Shown here piece by piece: positions 57,084 to 64,000 of a DNA stretch of 64,000 nucleotides. The notes beneath the pieces are model-generated. The model ran no database searches and was not told where the DNA came from. It saw only the letters and a list, made by a program, of their open reading frames with translations. Each line of letters begins with the position of its first letter. Positions within the stretch are counted from its first letter, which is position 1. The stretch is taken from positions 248,001 through 312,000 of the forward strand of contig JACJVV010000002.1 of the NCBI GenBank assembly GCA_020637495.1, read 5' to 3'. The position numbers were made by a program, and so were the translations under genes. This DNA is from Candidatus Woesearchaeota archaeon (lineage in GTDB: Archaea; Nanobdellota; Nanobdellia; Woesearchaeales; JACJVV01).

Positions 57084-57320
57084 ATGGCATATACAGAATT
57101 GTTTCTAGTGCTCATACAGGTAGAGCTGATAATAGTGATAAGCATCTTAGTGTATATGCTTGGAAAGCATCCAAAGAAAAAACCTGATCCTCTCCTGAAG
57201 CATCTCAAGGATTATATTGCAGAAGGCTACACAATTGCTCAAGCAAAAGAAAAATTAGAGAAGATAGGATTTGACAAAGAAAGGACGGAGAAAGTCCTAA
57301 GAGATTTCTTGCATAATTAA
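57084..57320 (+). CDS. Small membrane protein with cytoplasmic helical domain
   Basis: A 78-residue protein. Residues 5-27 are one membrane helix. After a basic KHPKKKPDP linker, the last 40 residues (LKDYIAEGYTIAQAKEKLEKIGFDKERTEKVLRDF) look like a small three-helix fold, close to UBA-like or SHOCT-like short domains. This C-terminal part is often seen in archaeal one-pass membrane proteins. Function unknown. It is leaderless. Confidence 0.6.
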   Translation: MAYTELFLVLIQVELIIVISILVYMLGKHPKKKPDPLLKHLKDYIAEGYTIAQAKEKLEKIGFDKERTEKVLRDFLHN

Positions 57321-57339
57321 AAGACAATAGAAAAAAACA

Positions 57340-57356
57340 AATGCCCTCGCCGGGCA
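57340..57356. terminator. Bidirectional hairpin between convergent genes
   Basis: ATGCCC-TCGCC-GGGCAT forms a 6-bp stem between two convergent stop codons. On the minus-strand side an A-run becomes a T-run. Confidence 0.55.
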
Positions 57357-57757
57357 TCATCCTTTCTCAAACAATCCCTTATAATGCTTCCAGTTGACCC
57401 ATATTAAATAGACATTGATCAACAACAAAACATTGCCCATCACTGCACCAGGCATAAAGATGCCATCCAAGAACAGATGGAAAGCAACAATGTTCACTGT
57501 TATAGGAGCAATTAATATTGCAGCTAATGCTTCATAACCTATCCACAGTAAAACAGCGCTAACAACAAATACGAAAACCATTATGTACATCGTGTAGGAC
57601 GCATCATTCATCAATGAAGAAATAAAGTTAAACGCACGATCATTGTTATACATCTCCTTGGTAGGCTCAGGAGCAATCGTAAGCACGCCTATTATAGCAT
57701 AAGGATTAATAATGTCAGAATAACTTTCAAAGCAATATGCAATATCTTATTTACCAT
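57357..57757 (-). pseudogene. Small membrane protein gene with apparent frameshift
   Basis: AGGTGAT (minus strand, 57761-57767) precedes ATG 57757, which reads MVNKILHIALKVILTLLILML and then stops (57692-57694). A one-base shift joins it to the frame that continues IIGVLTIAPEPTKEMYNNDR and runs to 57357 with three further membrane segments. Together they would make a ~133-residue four-pass protein with a natural first helix. Taken alone, the longer frame must start at GTG 57686 (109 residues), without a ribosome binding site. It could be a mutation, a sequencing error, or a real frameshift signal; no slippery run is obvious. Confidence 0.55.
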
Positions 57758-57802
57758 TATATCACCTAAGTATACAAAAGAAAGCAGATTTATAAAAGTT
57801 AT

Positions 57803-58717
57803 TCAATCCATTGGCTTCTTCAGCAATTTCACCTTATAGTTCCTGCCGATCTTCTCCCTGCTTATCACTTTCTTGAATTCAAGCGTTGTCATTATAGAGG
57901 AAACCTTTGATTTTGACCAGCTCAGCATTGCACCAACTTCCTTCTGGCTTTCTGTCTTCTCAAGCATCTCGATGACTTTCTTCTCATCAGGCGTGAACAA
58001 TGAAGATGGTATTATCTCCGCATTGTTGCTTTTCGGACTGAAATAAGCTATCAATAATCCAAGTATTGTACCGAGAACCAAGAACAACACCATCAATACC
58101 CATACAGGCCATTCAGTCAATTCATTTCCGAACTCGCTAGCCACTGTCTCAGTCCCCTCATGTCCTCTATAGATGACTTGGAATACTTCAGGGAGCTGAG
58201 GATTAGCCTGCTTCCAGGAGATCATTATATGCTTACCATCACTGCCTATCGATGTAGGATTCGGAGCGATATTAGGAACAGAAGATGCATCACCTGTACC
58301 AATGATATAACCTAATGGAAGATATATCTCATAGATCAGATTATCTACATCAAAAGGGACATTCATGCTTCTTGAGAACTTGTATTCCCCGTTCTGACCT
58401 TTCATGCTTGCATCTGGTATGATATATGACAACTCAACTATGCAACCATTGCATAGATCCAGCATCAAGGAATTGTTGTTCACATCTGCAGGCATGCCAT
58501 CGAGTGTAACATCCATAACAGATGATGGCAGTACGAATTCAATGGAACTAGAATGGTTCTGAACTATTATAGTGAGCTCTTCAAGCACAGAGAAATCCTC
58601 CTGCAAAGTGTTTCTCACTTCAAGCTGCAAAGCTGAAACAGATACCAGAAAAGCAAAAAAGAACACTGAAAGTGCTATTTTTCTACATATATCCAGATTA
58701 TAGTTCTGAACCTTCAT
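57803..58717 (-). CDS. Membrane-anchored winged-helix regulator
   Basis: A 304-residue protein. A signal peptide (~10-28) is followed by an outer beta-rich domain (~30-200), a membrane helix (~212-234, WPVWVLMVLFLVLGTILGLLIAY) and a cytoplasmic winged-helix domain (~245-300: FTPDEKKVIEMLEKTESQKEV; SWSKSKVSSIMTTLEFKKVI; REKIGRNYKV). Such archaeal proteins are predicted to sense something outside and bind DNA inside. The nearby divergent redox operon starting at 58831 is a possible target. Confidence 0.8.
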   Translation of the reverse strand: MKVQNYNLDICRKIALSVFFFAFLVSVSALQLEVRNTLQEDFSVLEELTIIVQNHSSSIEFVLPSSVMDVTLDGMPADVNNNSLMLDLCNGCIVELSYIIPDASMKGQNGEYKFSRSMNVPFDVDNLIYEIYLPLGYIIGTGDASSVPNIAPNPTSIGSDGKHIMISWKQANPQLPEVFQVIYRGHEGTETVASEFGNELTEWPVWVLMVLFLVLGTILGLLIAYFSPKSNNAEIIPSSLFTPDEKKVIEMLEKTESQKEVGAMLSWSKSKVSSIMTTLEFKKVISREKIGRNYKVKLLKKPMD

Positions 58718-58830
58718 ACTGCTATATTTTGCACTCTCAGCTTATAATTCTTTCGGAAAAAAGCATGGTTCTGGAGGTTTACAAGGATGTTTAATATAAT
58801 CCTGATGATTCCTGAAATGCAGGTGATATC

Positions 58831-59418
58831 ATGAAAAGATACATTACAATGTTGATGGTGATGATGATGCTTGCAATACCATTAGTTATTGCAGATGATG
58901 ATCATGATGATGACCATTCAGAAAGAGATTATGATGATGATGACAGATGGGACATCAGCAATGATTTCAATCCATCTGTAGAGACAATAACTATACCTGC
59001 AACATATGAATCAGATATAGCAGCTCTTGAATCAGAGAAACTGCAGCTGGAACTAGAAAAACAGCAGTTGCAGCAGAAGATCGAACAGCTGGAACAAGAA
59101 AAGAAGGCAATGGAAGCTAAACAGTACAATGATGATGACAATGATGGCGTGATGAACAAGGACGATATGTATCCGGGACAAGATGATGCATTGTACATTG
59201 ATAGTGATGGTGATGGCGTTGTTGATGCAAATGATGAATATCCAGGATCAGATGACCTCTATTACAAGGACATAGATAATGATGGGATAAGGGATAGCGA
59301 GGACAGCAATACCTCAAAACATACAGATATTGATCATGACGGCATCGATGATGCTTATGACGATAAGGATGACAGGAATTTCTGGCAGAAGTTCCTCTCA
59401 TTGATAGGAGCGTGGTAG
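58831..59418 (+). CDS. Exported protein with coiled coil and Asp-rich calcium repeats
   Basis: A 195-residue protein. A signal peptide (1-20) is followed by His/Asp-rich DDDHDDDHSERDYDDDDR, a coiled coil (~55-95, Glu/Gln/Leu heptads) and four thrombospondin-type-3-like repeats (DNDGVMNKDDMYPG; DSDGDGVVDANDEYPG; DIDNDGIRDSED; DIDHDGIDDAYDD). These bind calcium. It ends in a Trp-rich tail (NFWQKFLSLIGAW). GGTGAT precedes the ATG. It is the first gene of the redox operon. Confidence 0.8.
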   Translation: MKRYITMLMVMMMLAIPLVIADDDHDDDHSERDYDDDDRWDISNDFNPSVETITIPATYESDIAALESEKLQLELEKQQLQQKIEQLEQEKKAMEAKQYNDDDNDGVMNKDDMYPGQDDALYIDSDGDGVVDANDEYPGSDDLYYKDIDNDGIRDSEDSNTSKHTDIDHDGIDDAYDDKDDRNFWQKFLSLIGAW

Positions 59419-59419
59419 A

Positions 59420-59644
59420 ATGGCAAAGATAGTTTATGACAGGAAGAATTGCATAGGAGCAGGCGAATGTGAAGTCCTTTCCAAGATATGGAAGCTTGAC
59501 AACAAAGGAAAAGCAGACTTGAAAGGTGCTATCCTGAATGAGAATACAGGATGCTTTGAGCTTGAGATATCTGATGAGATGCTCAAAGAGCAGCAGAGGG
59601 TAGCAGGCTCATGTCCTGCAGGATGCATAAGGATAATGAAATGA
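59420..59644 (+). CDS. Small ferredoxin
   Basis: A 74-residue protein with the single-cluster ferredoxin pattern: NCIGAGEC (Cys11 and Cys17, with an Ala-Gly spacing typical of 3Fe-4S/4Fe-4S ferredoxins) and SCPAGCI near the end. Only three or four Cys fit the cluster; Cys42 is separate. It should carry low-potential electrons to the flavin reductase encoded next. It starts 1 base after the stop of the preceding gene. Confidence 0.85.
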   Translation: MAKIVYDRKNCIGAGECEVLSKIWKLDNKGKADLKGAILNENTGCFELEISDEMLKEQQRVAGSCPAGCIRIMK

Positions 59645-59651
59645 TAACAAG

Positions 59652-60281
59652 ATGGAAGCTCAAATAGATAATATCAGGAATGACGGGGAAGGGATCAAGA
59701 GAATTACTATTTCTCTGAATACCTCCATAACCCCCAACCCAGGTCAATACATAATGATCTCTTTCCCTGACTCACCTGATAAGAAGCATGCATTCTCCAT
59801 CGTAGAACACAAAGAACAAGTCGTTGAGCTCTGCATACAGGAGAAAGGCAATTTCACGCAAAGGTTGTGCTCTGCAAAGATAGGTACAACAATCCATGTC
59901 TTTGGACCTTTCGGGAGATTCTCGATAAGAAAGGAGGATGAGGAGATAATAATGGTCGCTGGAGGCATAGGCATAACGCCATTGTTCAACATGCTTGCAA
60001 ACCATGATGCTAAAGAGAAAGTAAAACTTTTTTATAGTACAAAATCACCGATGCATGTAGCATTGAGAAAAGAGCTCGAGAATCTGAAGAACTGCAGCAT
60101 AAGTTATAATTTCACCTCAGATGGGAAAAGATTGACAGTAGAGAATATGCTTCCTTACATAAGAAATATCAAGAAGGCAAGCTATTACATCTGTGGACCA
60201 GAGAAGATGATGGAAGACCTAAGGAAGCAGCTTGAACAGAATGGAGCTGATCCTGATAAGATATATTCGGAGGAATTCTGA
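59652..60281 (+). CDS. FAD/NAD(P)-binding reductase (FNR-like)
   Basis: A 209-residue protein of the ferredoxin-NADP reductase superfamily. PGQYIMISFP and KKHAFSIVEH give the FAD-binding strand (RxYS replaced by HAFS), IHVFGPFGRF follows, GGIGITPLFNML binds NAD(P), and YICGPEKMMEDLRKQL leads to a terminal EEF. It moves electrons between NAD(P)H and the ferredoxin or the heme protein of this operon. No Fe-S domain is fused. It starts 7 bases after the ferredoxin stop. Confidence 0.88.
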   Translation: MEAQIDNIRNDGEGIKRITISLNTSITPNPGQYIMISFPDSPDKKHAFSIVEHKEQVVELCIQEKGNFTQRLCSAKIGTTIHVFGPFGRFSIRKEDEEIIMVAGGIGITPLFNMLANHDAKEKVKLFYSTKSPMHVALRKELENLKNCSISYNFTSDGKRLTVENMLPYIRNIKKASYYICGPEKMMEDLRKQLEQNGADPDKIYSEEF

Positions 60282-61108
60282 TGGAGACTAGAATTAAGAT
60301 TGCATTATTAGGCGATTTCATTGAGATTATACTATATGATATACCTGAAGAAGCAGCATCAATTTTCCATGAGGATATAGTCGCTGAAGCATTGAGGCTT
60401 CAGAAGATATTCAACCTTTTTGATCCAGAAAGTGAATTGAATCTGCTAAACAGAAGACGAAACATGTCAATATCAGATGAATTGAAGGAAGTCCTTGTCA
60501 CAGCCTTATACTATTGCAATAAGACAGATGGCAGATATGACATAACTAAAGGCAAGAATTATCTCCAAAGGAAACATAATGAGAAGGAGACAGAATTAGA
60601 TTGCAGTTATAGGGATATAATCATTGAAGAGGACAGAGTAATCCTGTCTAACCCTGACATACTGATCGATCTTGGGAGCATCGCTAAAGGATACATCGGA
60701 GACAAGCTTACACTATTCTTAAGATCATTAGGCATAGAGAAAGGGTTCATCGATCTGAGAGGTGATCTGATATCATTCGGTCATCTGGAAGTCGTGAAGA
60801 TTAAGGACCCAAGAAAAGACAATTATCGATTATCATTCGTTCTTGAGGATTCAGCTGTAGCCACATCAGGTGATTACATGCAATTCAACGAAAGCCACGA
60901 CAAAAGCCATATAATACGCGATGAGAGAAAGGATACTAAGAACATCAGCGTAAGCATACTTGCAGACACATTGATGAGAGCAGATGCCCTTGCTACATGC
61001 ATAATGATAGACAATGGATTCCTCAACTTGCTTGAAGATGAAGGATACGTAATAATCAACAATGAGAATAACATTATAAAGAATGAGGCAGTGGAAGTGA
61101 TAAGATGA
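60281..61108 (+). CDS. apbE: ApbE-like FAD:protein FMN transferase
   Basis: A 275-residue protein with ApbE motifs: FDPESELNLLNRRR near the N-terminus, YDITKGKNY, IDLGSIAKGYIGDKL, GFIDLRGDLISFG, VATSGDYMQF and ILADTLMRADALATCIMI. ApbE transfers FMN from FAD to a Thr or Ser of partner redox proteins. I see no lipoprotein signal, so this may act inside. No clear flavinylation motif occurs in the neighbouring proteins. It shares 1 base with the reductase gene. Confidence 0.85.
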   Translation: METRIKIALLGDFIEIILYDIPEEAASIFHEDIVAEALRLQKIFNLFDPESELNLLNRRRNMSISDELKEVLVTALYYCNKTDGRYDITKGKNYLQRKHNEKETELDCSYRDIIIEEDRVILSNPDILIDLGSIAKGYIGDKLTLFLRSLGIEKGFIDLRGDLISFGHLEVVKIKDPRKDNYRLSFVLEDSAVATSGDYMQFNESHDKSHIIRDERKDTKNISVSILADTLMRADALATCIMIDNGFLNLLEDEGYVIINNENNIIKNEAVEVIR

Positions 61109-61953
61109 ACTGGAAGATAATAATACCGACGATAATAAGCCTAATATTATACATCTTCCTATCTTCATCAGTGAGGAACACAGAACTCATATGGGTACTT
61201 ACACGCTTCTTCGGCATACTTTCACTCACAGTTCTTATGATTGTTGTAATCTTGGGAGAATTAAGGATGCTTACAGTAATCAAAGCAGATTTTGTGCTTT
61301 TCAGATTCCATAAGCCATTAGGGATATTTCTAATATTCCTGGTGATAGCGCATTTCATATCCGCAGTATTTGACAAGTTCATGTGGGGCAAGACCCTGCT
61401 TTTCCACCAGTTCTTAGGATTCTCATTCTCGGACAAATGGCTTGTTCTCCTATCTTTAGGGACATTGGCATTCTACTTGTTATTCATAGTAGGAGCTACA
61501 TCATCACAACCAGCGATGCAATTCTTAAGGTTCAAGAGATGGAAGATGATACATCTCCTAAGCTATCTGGCATACCTGATGGCATATATACACAGTGTAA
61601 ATCTCGGAACTGACATAAAGCATAGCATATTATCTCCTTTCCTGAGCATCTTCTTCACATTAGGTTTCCTTGTTGCGACAGCATTATTCCTCAGCAGGAT
61701 GCTGCAGGCTAGGATAAAGCAGGATGACCAGGCGTCTGTTGTGCTGGCGACAATCATAATTGTCATACTTATCATAGGGACAGTTGGAGTAGGCATTGCT
61801 GTCCTGAAAAATTATGATTATTCAAGCAATCAACAGAAGAGGCTTGATAATATAGAAGAGGATATTTCATATGTCGAAAGCCAGGTTGAGCTCCAGAAAC
61901 AGAAGAATGATCTTCTATTGAACCAATTAGGGGTGCTTGAGAATGAAGAATAA
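61105..61953 (+). CDS. Ferric-reductase-like heme membrane protein
   Basis: A 282-residue polytopic protein with six to seven membrane helices of the ferric reductase/MsrQ (YedZ) kind. Helix FHKPLGIFLIFLVIAHF carries two His 14 residues apart, and IHLLSYLAYLMAYIH another two, enough for two b-hemes. The last helix is followed by a charged C-terminal coiled coil (EEDISYVESQVELQKQKNDLL). With the ferredoxin, reductase and ApbE genes it forms an electron-transfer unit across the membrane. It overlaps apbE by 4 bases. Confidence 0.8.
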   Translation: MNWKIIIPTIISLILYIFLSSSVRNTELIWVLTRFFGILSLTVLMIVVILGELRMLTVIKADFVLFRFHKPLGIFLIFLVIAHFISAVFDKFMWGKTLLFHQFLGFSFSDKWLVLLSLGTLAFYLLFIVGATSSQPAMQFLRFKRWKMIHLLSYLAYLMAYIHSVNLGTDIKHSILSPFLSIFFTLGFLVATALFLSRMLQARIKQDDQASVVLATIIIVILIIGTVGVGIAVLKNYDYSSNQQKRLDNIEEDISYVESQVELQKQKNDLLLNQLGVLENEE

Positions 61954-62329
61954 GAACATAATCATAGGACTTGTAGCATTCTTACTTTGCATTTTATATG
62001 TAGTCGCCATTGGGACAGTTTTGATGAAGGGAGAGATAGATGCTGATAATATGCGAAAACAGGAAAGGATGCTATCATTGCGTCTTGACCAGACAAAAGC
62101 AGACCTTGACACATCGCTTGAATTGACAAAGAAGCTCGAGATAAGACTTGAGCAGAAGAAGGTAGAACAACAGCTCGAGCTAGAGAATCAGAAAAAGATA
62201 GAAGAGCAGAAACTCAAGGAACAACAGCTTCAGGCAGAACTGTTAAGACAACAGCAGCTAGCAGAACAGTTACGACAGCAGGAGATTGCCAGACAGGCAG
62301 CAGCAGCAAGGACAACAAGAGCATCATAA
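61943..62329 (+). CDS. One-pass membrane protein with Gln-rich coiled coil
   Basis: A 128-residue protein from ATG 61943 (overlaps the previous gene by 11 bases). Residues 5-27 are one membrane helix, and the remaining ~100 residues are one long Gln/Glu/Leu/Lys coiled coil ending in Ala/Thr/Arg residues. The preceding gene also ends in a coiled coil, so the two may pair. Function unknown; it closes the redox operon. Confidence 0.6.
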   Translation: MKNKNIIIGLVAFLLCILYVVAIGTVLMKGEIDADNMRKQERMLSLRLDQTKADLDTSLELTKKLEIRLEQKKVEQQLELENQKKIEEQKLKEQQLQAELLRQQQLAEQLRQQEIARQAAAARTTRAS

Positions 62330-62360
62330 TACTTAATTTATCCTAAACCATGACCAAAAA

Positions 62361-62711
62361 TCAGTTCAGAGAATTGATTGTTCTCATCATAAAATAATAT
62401 CTTATGATAATTAGTATAATTCCTGCACCTAATCCAGAGAAGATTGCATATGATAAATTACCATTATTGTTAACTGAAAGAATAAGGATAAGAACTATAA
62501 CAAATATCATTATAGATAATAAAACCCTCCTGAAGCCTTTGCCAAAACCGTTTTTGTAGAGTATCATCTTATCTGGAACATTCTTAGAGCAATCAACATG
62601 CATATTTTCTAGACCATAACGATTATATGCAGGCAATGCAATTACTAATTGATGCCTATATTGTATCTCTTTTCCACAGATTTTACAAATTGGTTTTTTC
62701 ATACCCATCAT
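62361..62711 (-). CDS. Zinc-ribbon-like membrane protein
   Basis: A 116-residue protein. CKICGKEI at the N-terminus (Cys-x2-Cys), with His40 and Cys43 further on (NMHVDCSK), could bind zinc. A hydrophobic pair of helices (~62-82 and ~88-107) follows. The start is ATG 62711, overlapping the stop of the phosphoglycerate mutase gene; ATG 62702 is another candidate. Function unknown. Confidence 0.6.
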   Translation of the reverse strand: MMGMKKPICKICGKEIQYRHQLVIALPAYNRYGLENMHVDCSKNVPDKMILYKNGFGKGFRRVLLSIMIFVIVLILILSVNNNGNLSYAIFSGLGAGIILIIIRYYFMMRTINSLN

Positions 62712-64000
62712 ATCATGCTCTCTCCTGACATCTCGTCAGGTTTCTCTACACCCAACAACTTCAAAGCAGTAGGTGCAATATCTTTCAAGCCTTTACCAGT
62801 AGGCAATTCCAATGTACCTTTCTGCAAAGCAGGATCATTGCTTACGACAAGCAGATGCACAGGATTTATAGTATGTGAAGTCTTATACATCCCTTCCATC
62901 TCTTCGCAATTCCCATGGTCAGCAAATACTAGTGCAACGCCATCTTTCTCTAAGATCTTCTTGCAGGCTTTCTCAACACAAGCGTCAACAGCTTCACAAG
63001 CTTTTACAACAGCTTCCCAAACTCCTGTATGTCCAACCATATCTCCATTTACAAAATTGACAACAATCATATCATAGATATCCTTGTCAATCTCTTCACA
63101 AAGTCTATCGCATAATTCATATACGCTCATCTCAGGCTTAAGATCATAAGTCGCAACTTTAGGACTGTTTATCAAGACCCTATCCTCGTTCTTCTTAGGC
63201 TCTTCAACCTGGCCATTGAAGAAGAATGTGACGTGAGCATATTTCTCTGTCTCTGATATACGCAATTGACGAAGACCAGCGTCAGCAACTGCGTCTCCTA
63301 AAAGATTCTTCAGACTTTGCGGAGTATAAGCAACAACTGCGCGGGAGCTCATAGGATTGTAGAAATCTGTCATAGCAACGAACTTCACATCTATAGGTGA
63401 GCGTTCCCATCCTTCAAATTCATCCTCAATCAATGCTTTTGTCAATTGTCTTGTCCTGTCTGTCCTGAAATTGAAGAATATGACTCCATGATCTGCTTCA
63501 ATGCCTTTATACCAATCAGCATGCATAGGAATTATGAACTCATCTGTTACATCTTTAGAATAGCTATCATTGAAAGCTTTTATAGGATCACCAAAAGTTG
63601 CTTCACTTTCAGCTTTGACTATTGCATCATAAGCTTTCTTTGTCCTATCCCATCTTTTATCCCTATCCATTGCATAATATCGTCCAGAGATTGTTGCAAT
63701 CTTGCCAACACCTAGCTCATTCATCTTAGAGATCAAAGTTTCGGTGTGCTTCACAGTATCCTGGACTTGAGAATCTCTTCCATCAGAGATTACATGAACA
63801 AGAACATTTGAGAAATCCTGTTTTTTACATAGATCCAGTAATGCTAGAAGATGATTGAGATGCGCATGAACTCCTGCAATCTGTACAAGACCGATAAGGT
63901 GCAAAGGCATATTCTTCGCTTTGCAATGACTTATGACATCCAAAAAAGCTTTGTTCTCAAAAAAAGATCCTGATTCGATCTCCTTGTTTATCCGGACCAT
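62708..64000 (-). CDS. gpmI: 2,3-bisphosphoglycerate-independent phosphoglycerate mutase (partial)
   Basis: The 3' part (430 residues) of an iPGM; the N-terminus lies beyond the window. Visible motifs are LIGLVQIAGVHAHLNHLLAL, VHVISDGRDS, IATISGRYYAMDRDKRWDR, FFNFRTDRTRQLT, FADHGNCEEM and TSHTINPVHL, with the Mn-binding Asp and His of this alkaline-phosphatase-like enzyme. It converts 3-phosphoglycerate to 2-phosphoglycerate, the step before enolase. The family has ~510 residues, so about 80 are missing with the catalytic Ser. It precedes the 116-residue membrane gene (ATGA overlap). Confidence 0.92.
   Translation of the reverse strand: MVRINKEIESGSFFENKAFLDVISHCKAKNMPLHLIGLVQIAGVHAHLNHLLALLDLCKKQDFSNVLVHVISDGRDSQVQDTVKHTETLISKMNELGVGKIATISGRYYAMDRDKRWDRTKKAYDAIVKAESEATFGDPIKAFNDSYSKDVTDEFIIPMHADWYKGIEADHGVIFFNFRTDRTRQLTKALIEDEFEGWERSPIDVKFVAMTDFYNPMSSRAVVAYTPQSLKNLLGDAVADAGLRQLRISETEKYAHVTFFFNGQVEEPKKNEDRVLINSPKVATYDLKPEMSVYELCDRLCEEIDKDIYDMIVVNFVNGDMVGHTGVWEAVVKACEAVDACVEKACKKILEKDGVALVFADHGNCEEMEGMYKTSHTINPVHLLVVSNDPALQKGTLELPTGKGLKDIAPTALKLLGVEKPDEMSGESMI

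Noticed and set aside
59420..62329. Flavinylated target of ApbE within the operon (VGATSS in the heme protein)
   Set aside because: The VGATSS stretch lies inside a membrane helix and lacks the upstream Asp of the flavinylation motif.
1..64000. CRISPR arrays, insertion sequences, rRNA genes
   Set aside because: No regularly spaced identical repeats, no transposase or terminal inverted repeat pair, and no rRNA sequence could be found on either strand.

Overview
This window comes from an archaeon, probably a small-genome DPANN-type lineage (Woesearchaeota/Pacearchaeota-like). That placement is an inference from gene style, not from a tree. Archaeal markers are clear: an RNA polymerase operon with rpoB split into B'' and B' and rpoA split into A' and A'', archaeal NusA and L30e, Gins51, endonuclease Q, a tRNA-Lys with an intron after position 37, and many genes preceded by a TATA box about 25-29 bases before the start codon (leaderless transcription). 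Coding sequence is AT-rich and densely packed, with many 4-base ATGA overlaps.

Region 1 (1-11.4 kb, plus strand) is the most unusual part. It holds a putative complete ubiquitin-like conjugation pathway: a small possible modifier with Gly-Gly followed by a 9-residue tail, an E2-like protein with a candidate catalytic Cys, a JAMM/MPN protease with all metal ligands, and an E1-like protein with two ThiF folds of which only the second looks active. In the same operon follow a helical protein, a Ser/Thr kinase, an NMN adenylyltransferase-like enzyme and a pyruvate-kinase-like barrel lacking its C-terminal domain. A tandem NMN adenylyltransferase-like protein follows with its own promoter.

Region 2 (11.4-20.9 kb, mostly minus strand) has an AbrB-PhoU regulator and an operon headed by a 57-residue ribbon-helix-helix protein. 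That operon continues with a methyltransferase, a nucleoside-phosphorylase-like protein, a Nudix-fold protein lacking the catalytic glutamates, and an NAD-kinase-like protein. Next come a coiled-coil protein with a Gly-rich tail, a one-pass membrane protein, and a divergent long-helix protein. I suggest regions 1 and 2 form one system linking protein conjugation, phosphorylation and NAD/nucleotide chemistry.

Region 3 (20.9-38 kb) is mixed: an HD hydrolase, a pair of AAA ATPases (one with a ruined P-loop), a strongly structured non-coding element, a membrane-anchored repeat protein, a truncated thymidylate kinase, and envelope redox lipoproteins (YceI, cytochrome b5) with DoxX. It also has a dihydrouridine synthase, a TctA-like permease, a metzincin protease, a CAP-domain protein with five Cys-rich repeats, a radical SAM enzyme, Gins51 and several small membrane proteins.

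Region 4 (38-48 kb) carries tRNA-Asp, tRNA-Lys with a duplicated 3' end, and the RNA polymerase/ribosomal cluster rpoH-rpoB2-rpoB1-rpoA1-rpoA2-rpl30e-nusA-rps12-rps7. Two zinc sites of the polymerase have lost ligands.

Region 5 (48-64 kb) carries endonuclease Q, enolase, a dienelactone-hydrolase lipoprotein, a KaiC/RadA-type ATPase, membrane proteins (one apparently frameshifted), a membrane-bound winged-helix regulator, a redox operon (ferredoxin, flavin reductase, ApbE, ferric-reductase-like heme protein) and the 3' part of phosphoglycerate mutase. I saw no CRISPR array, insertion sequence, rRNA gene or integrase.
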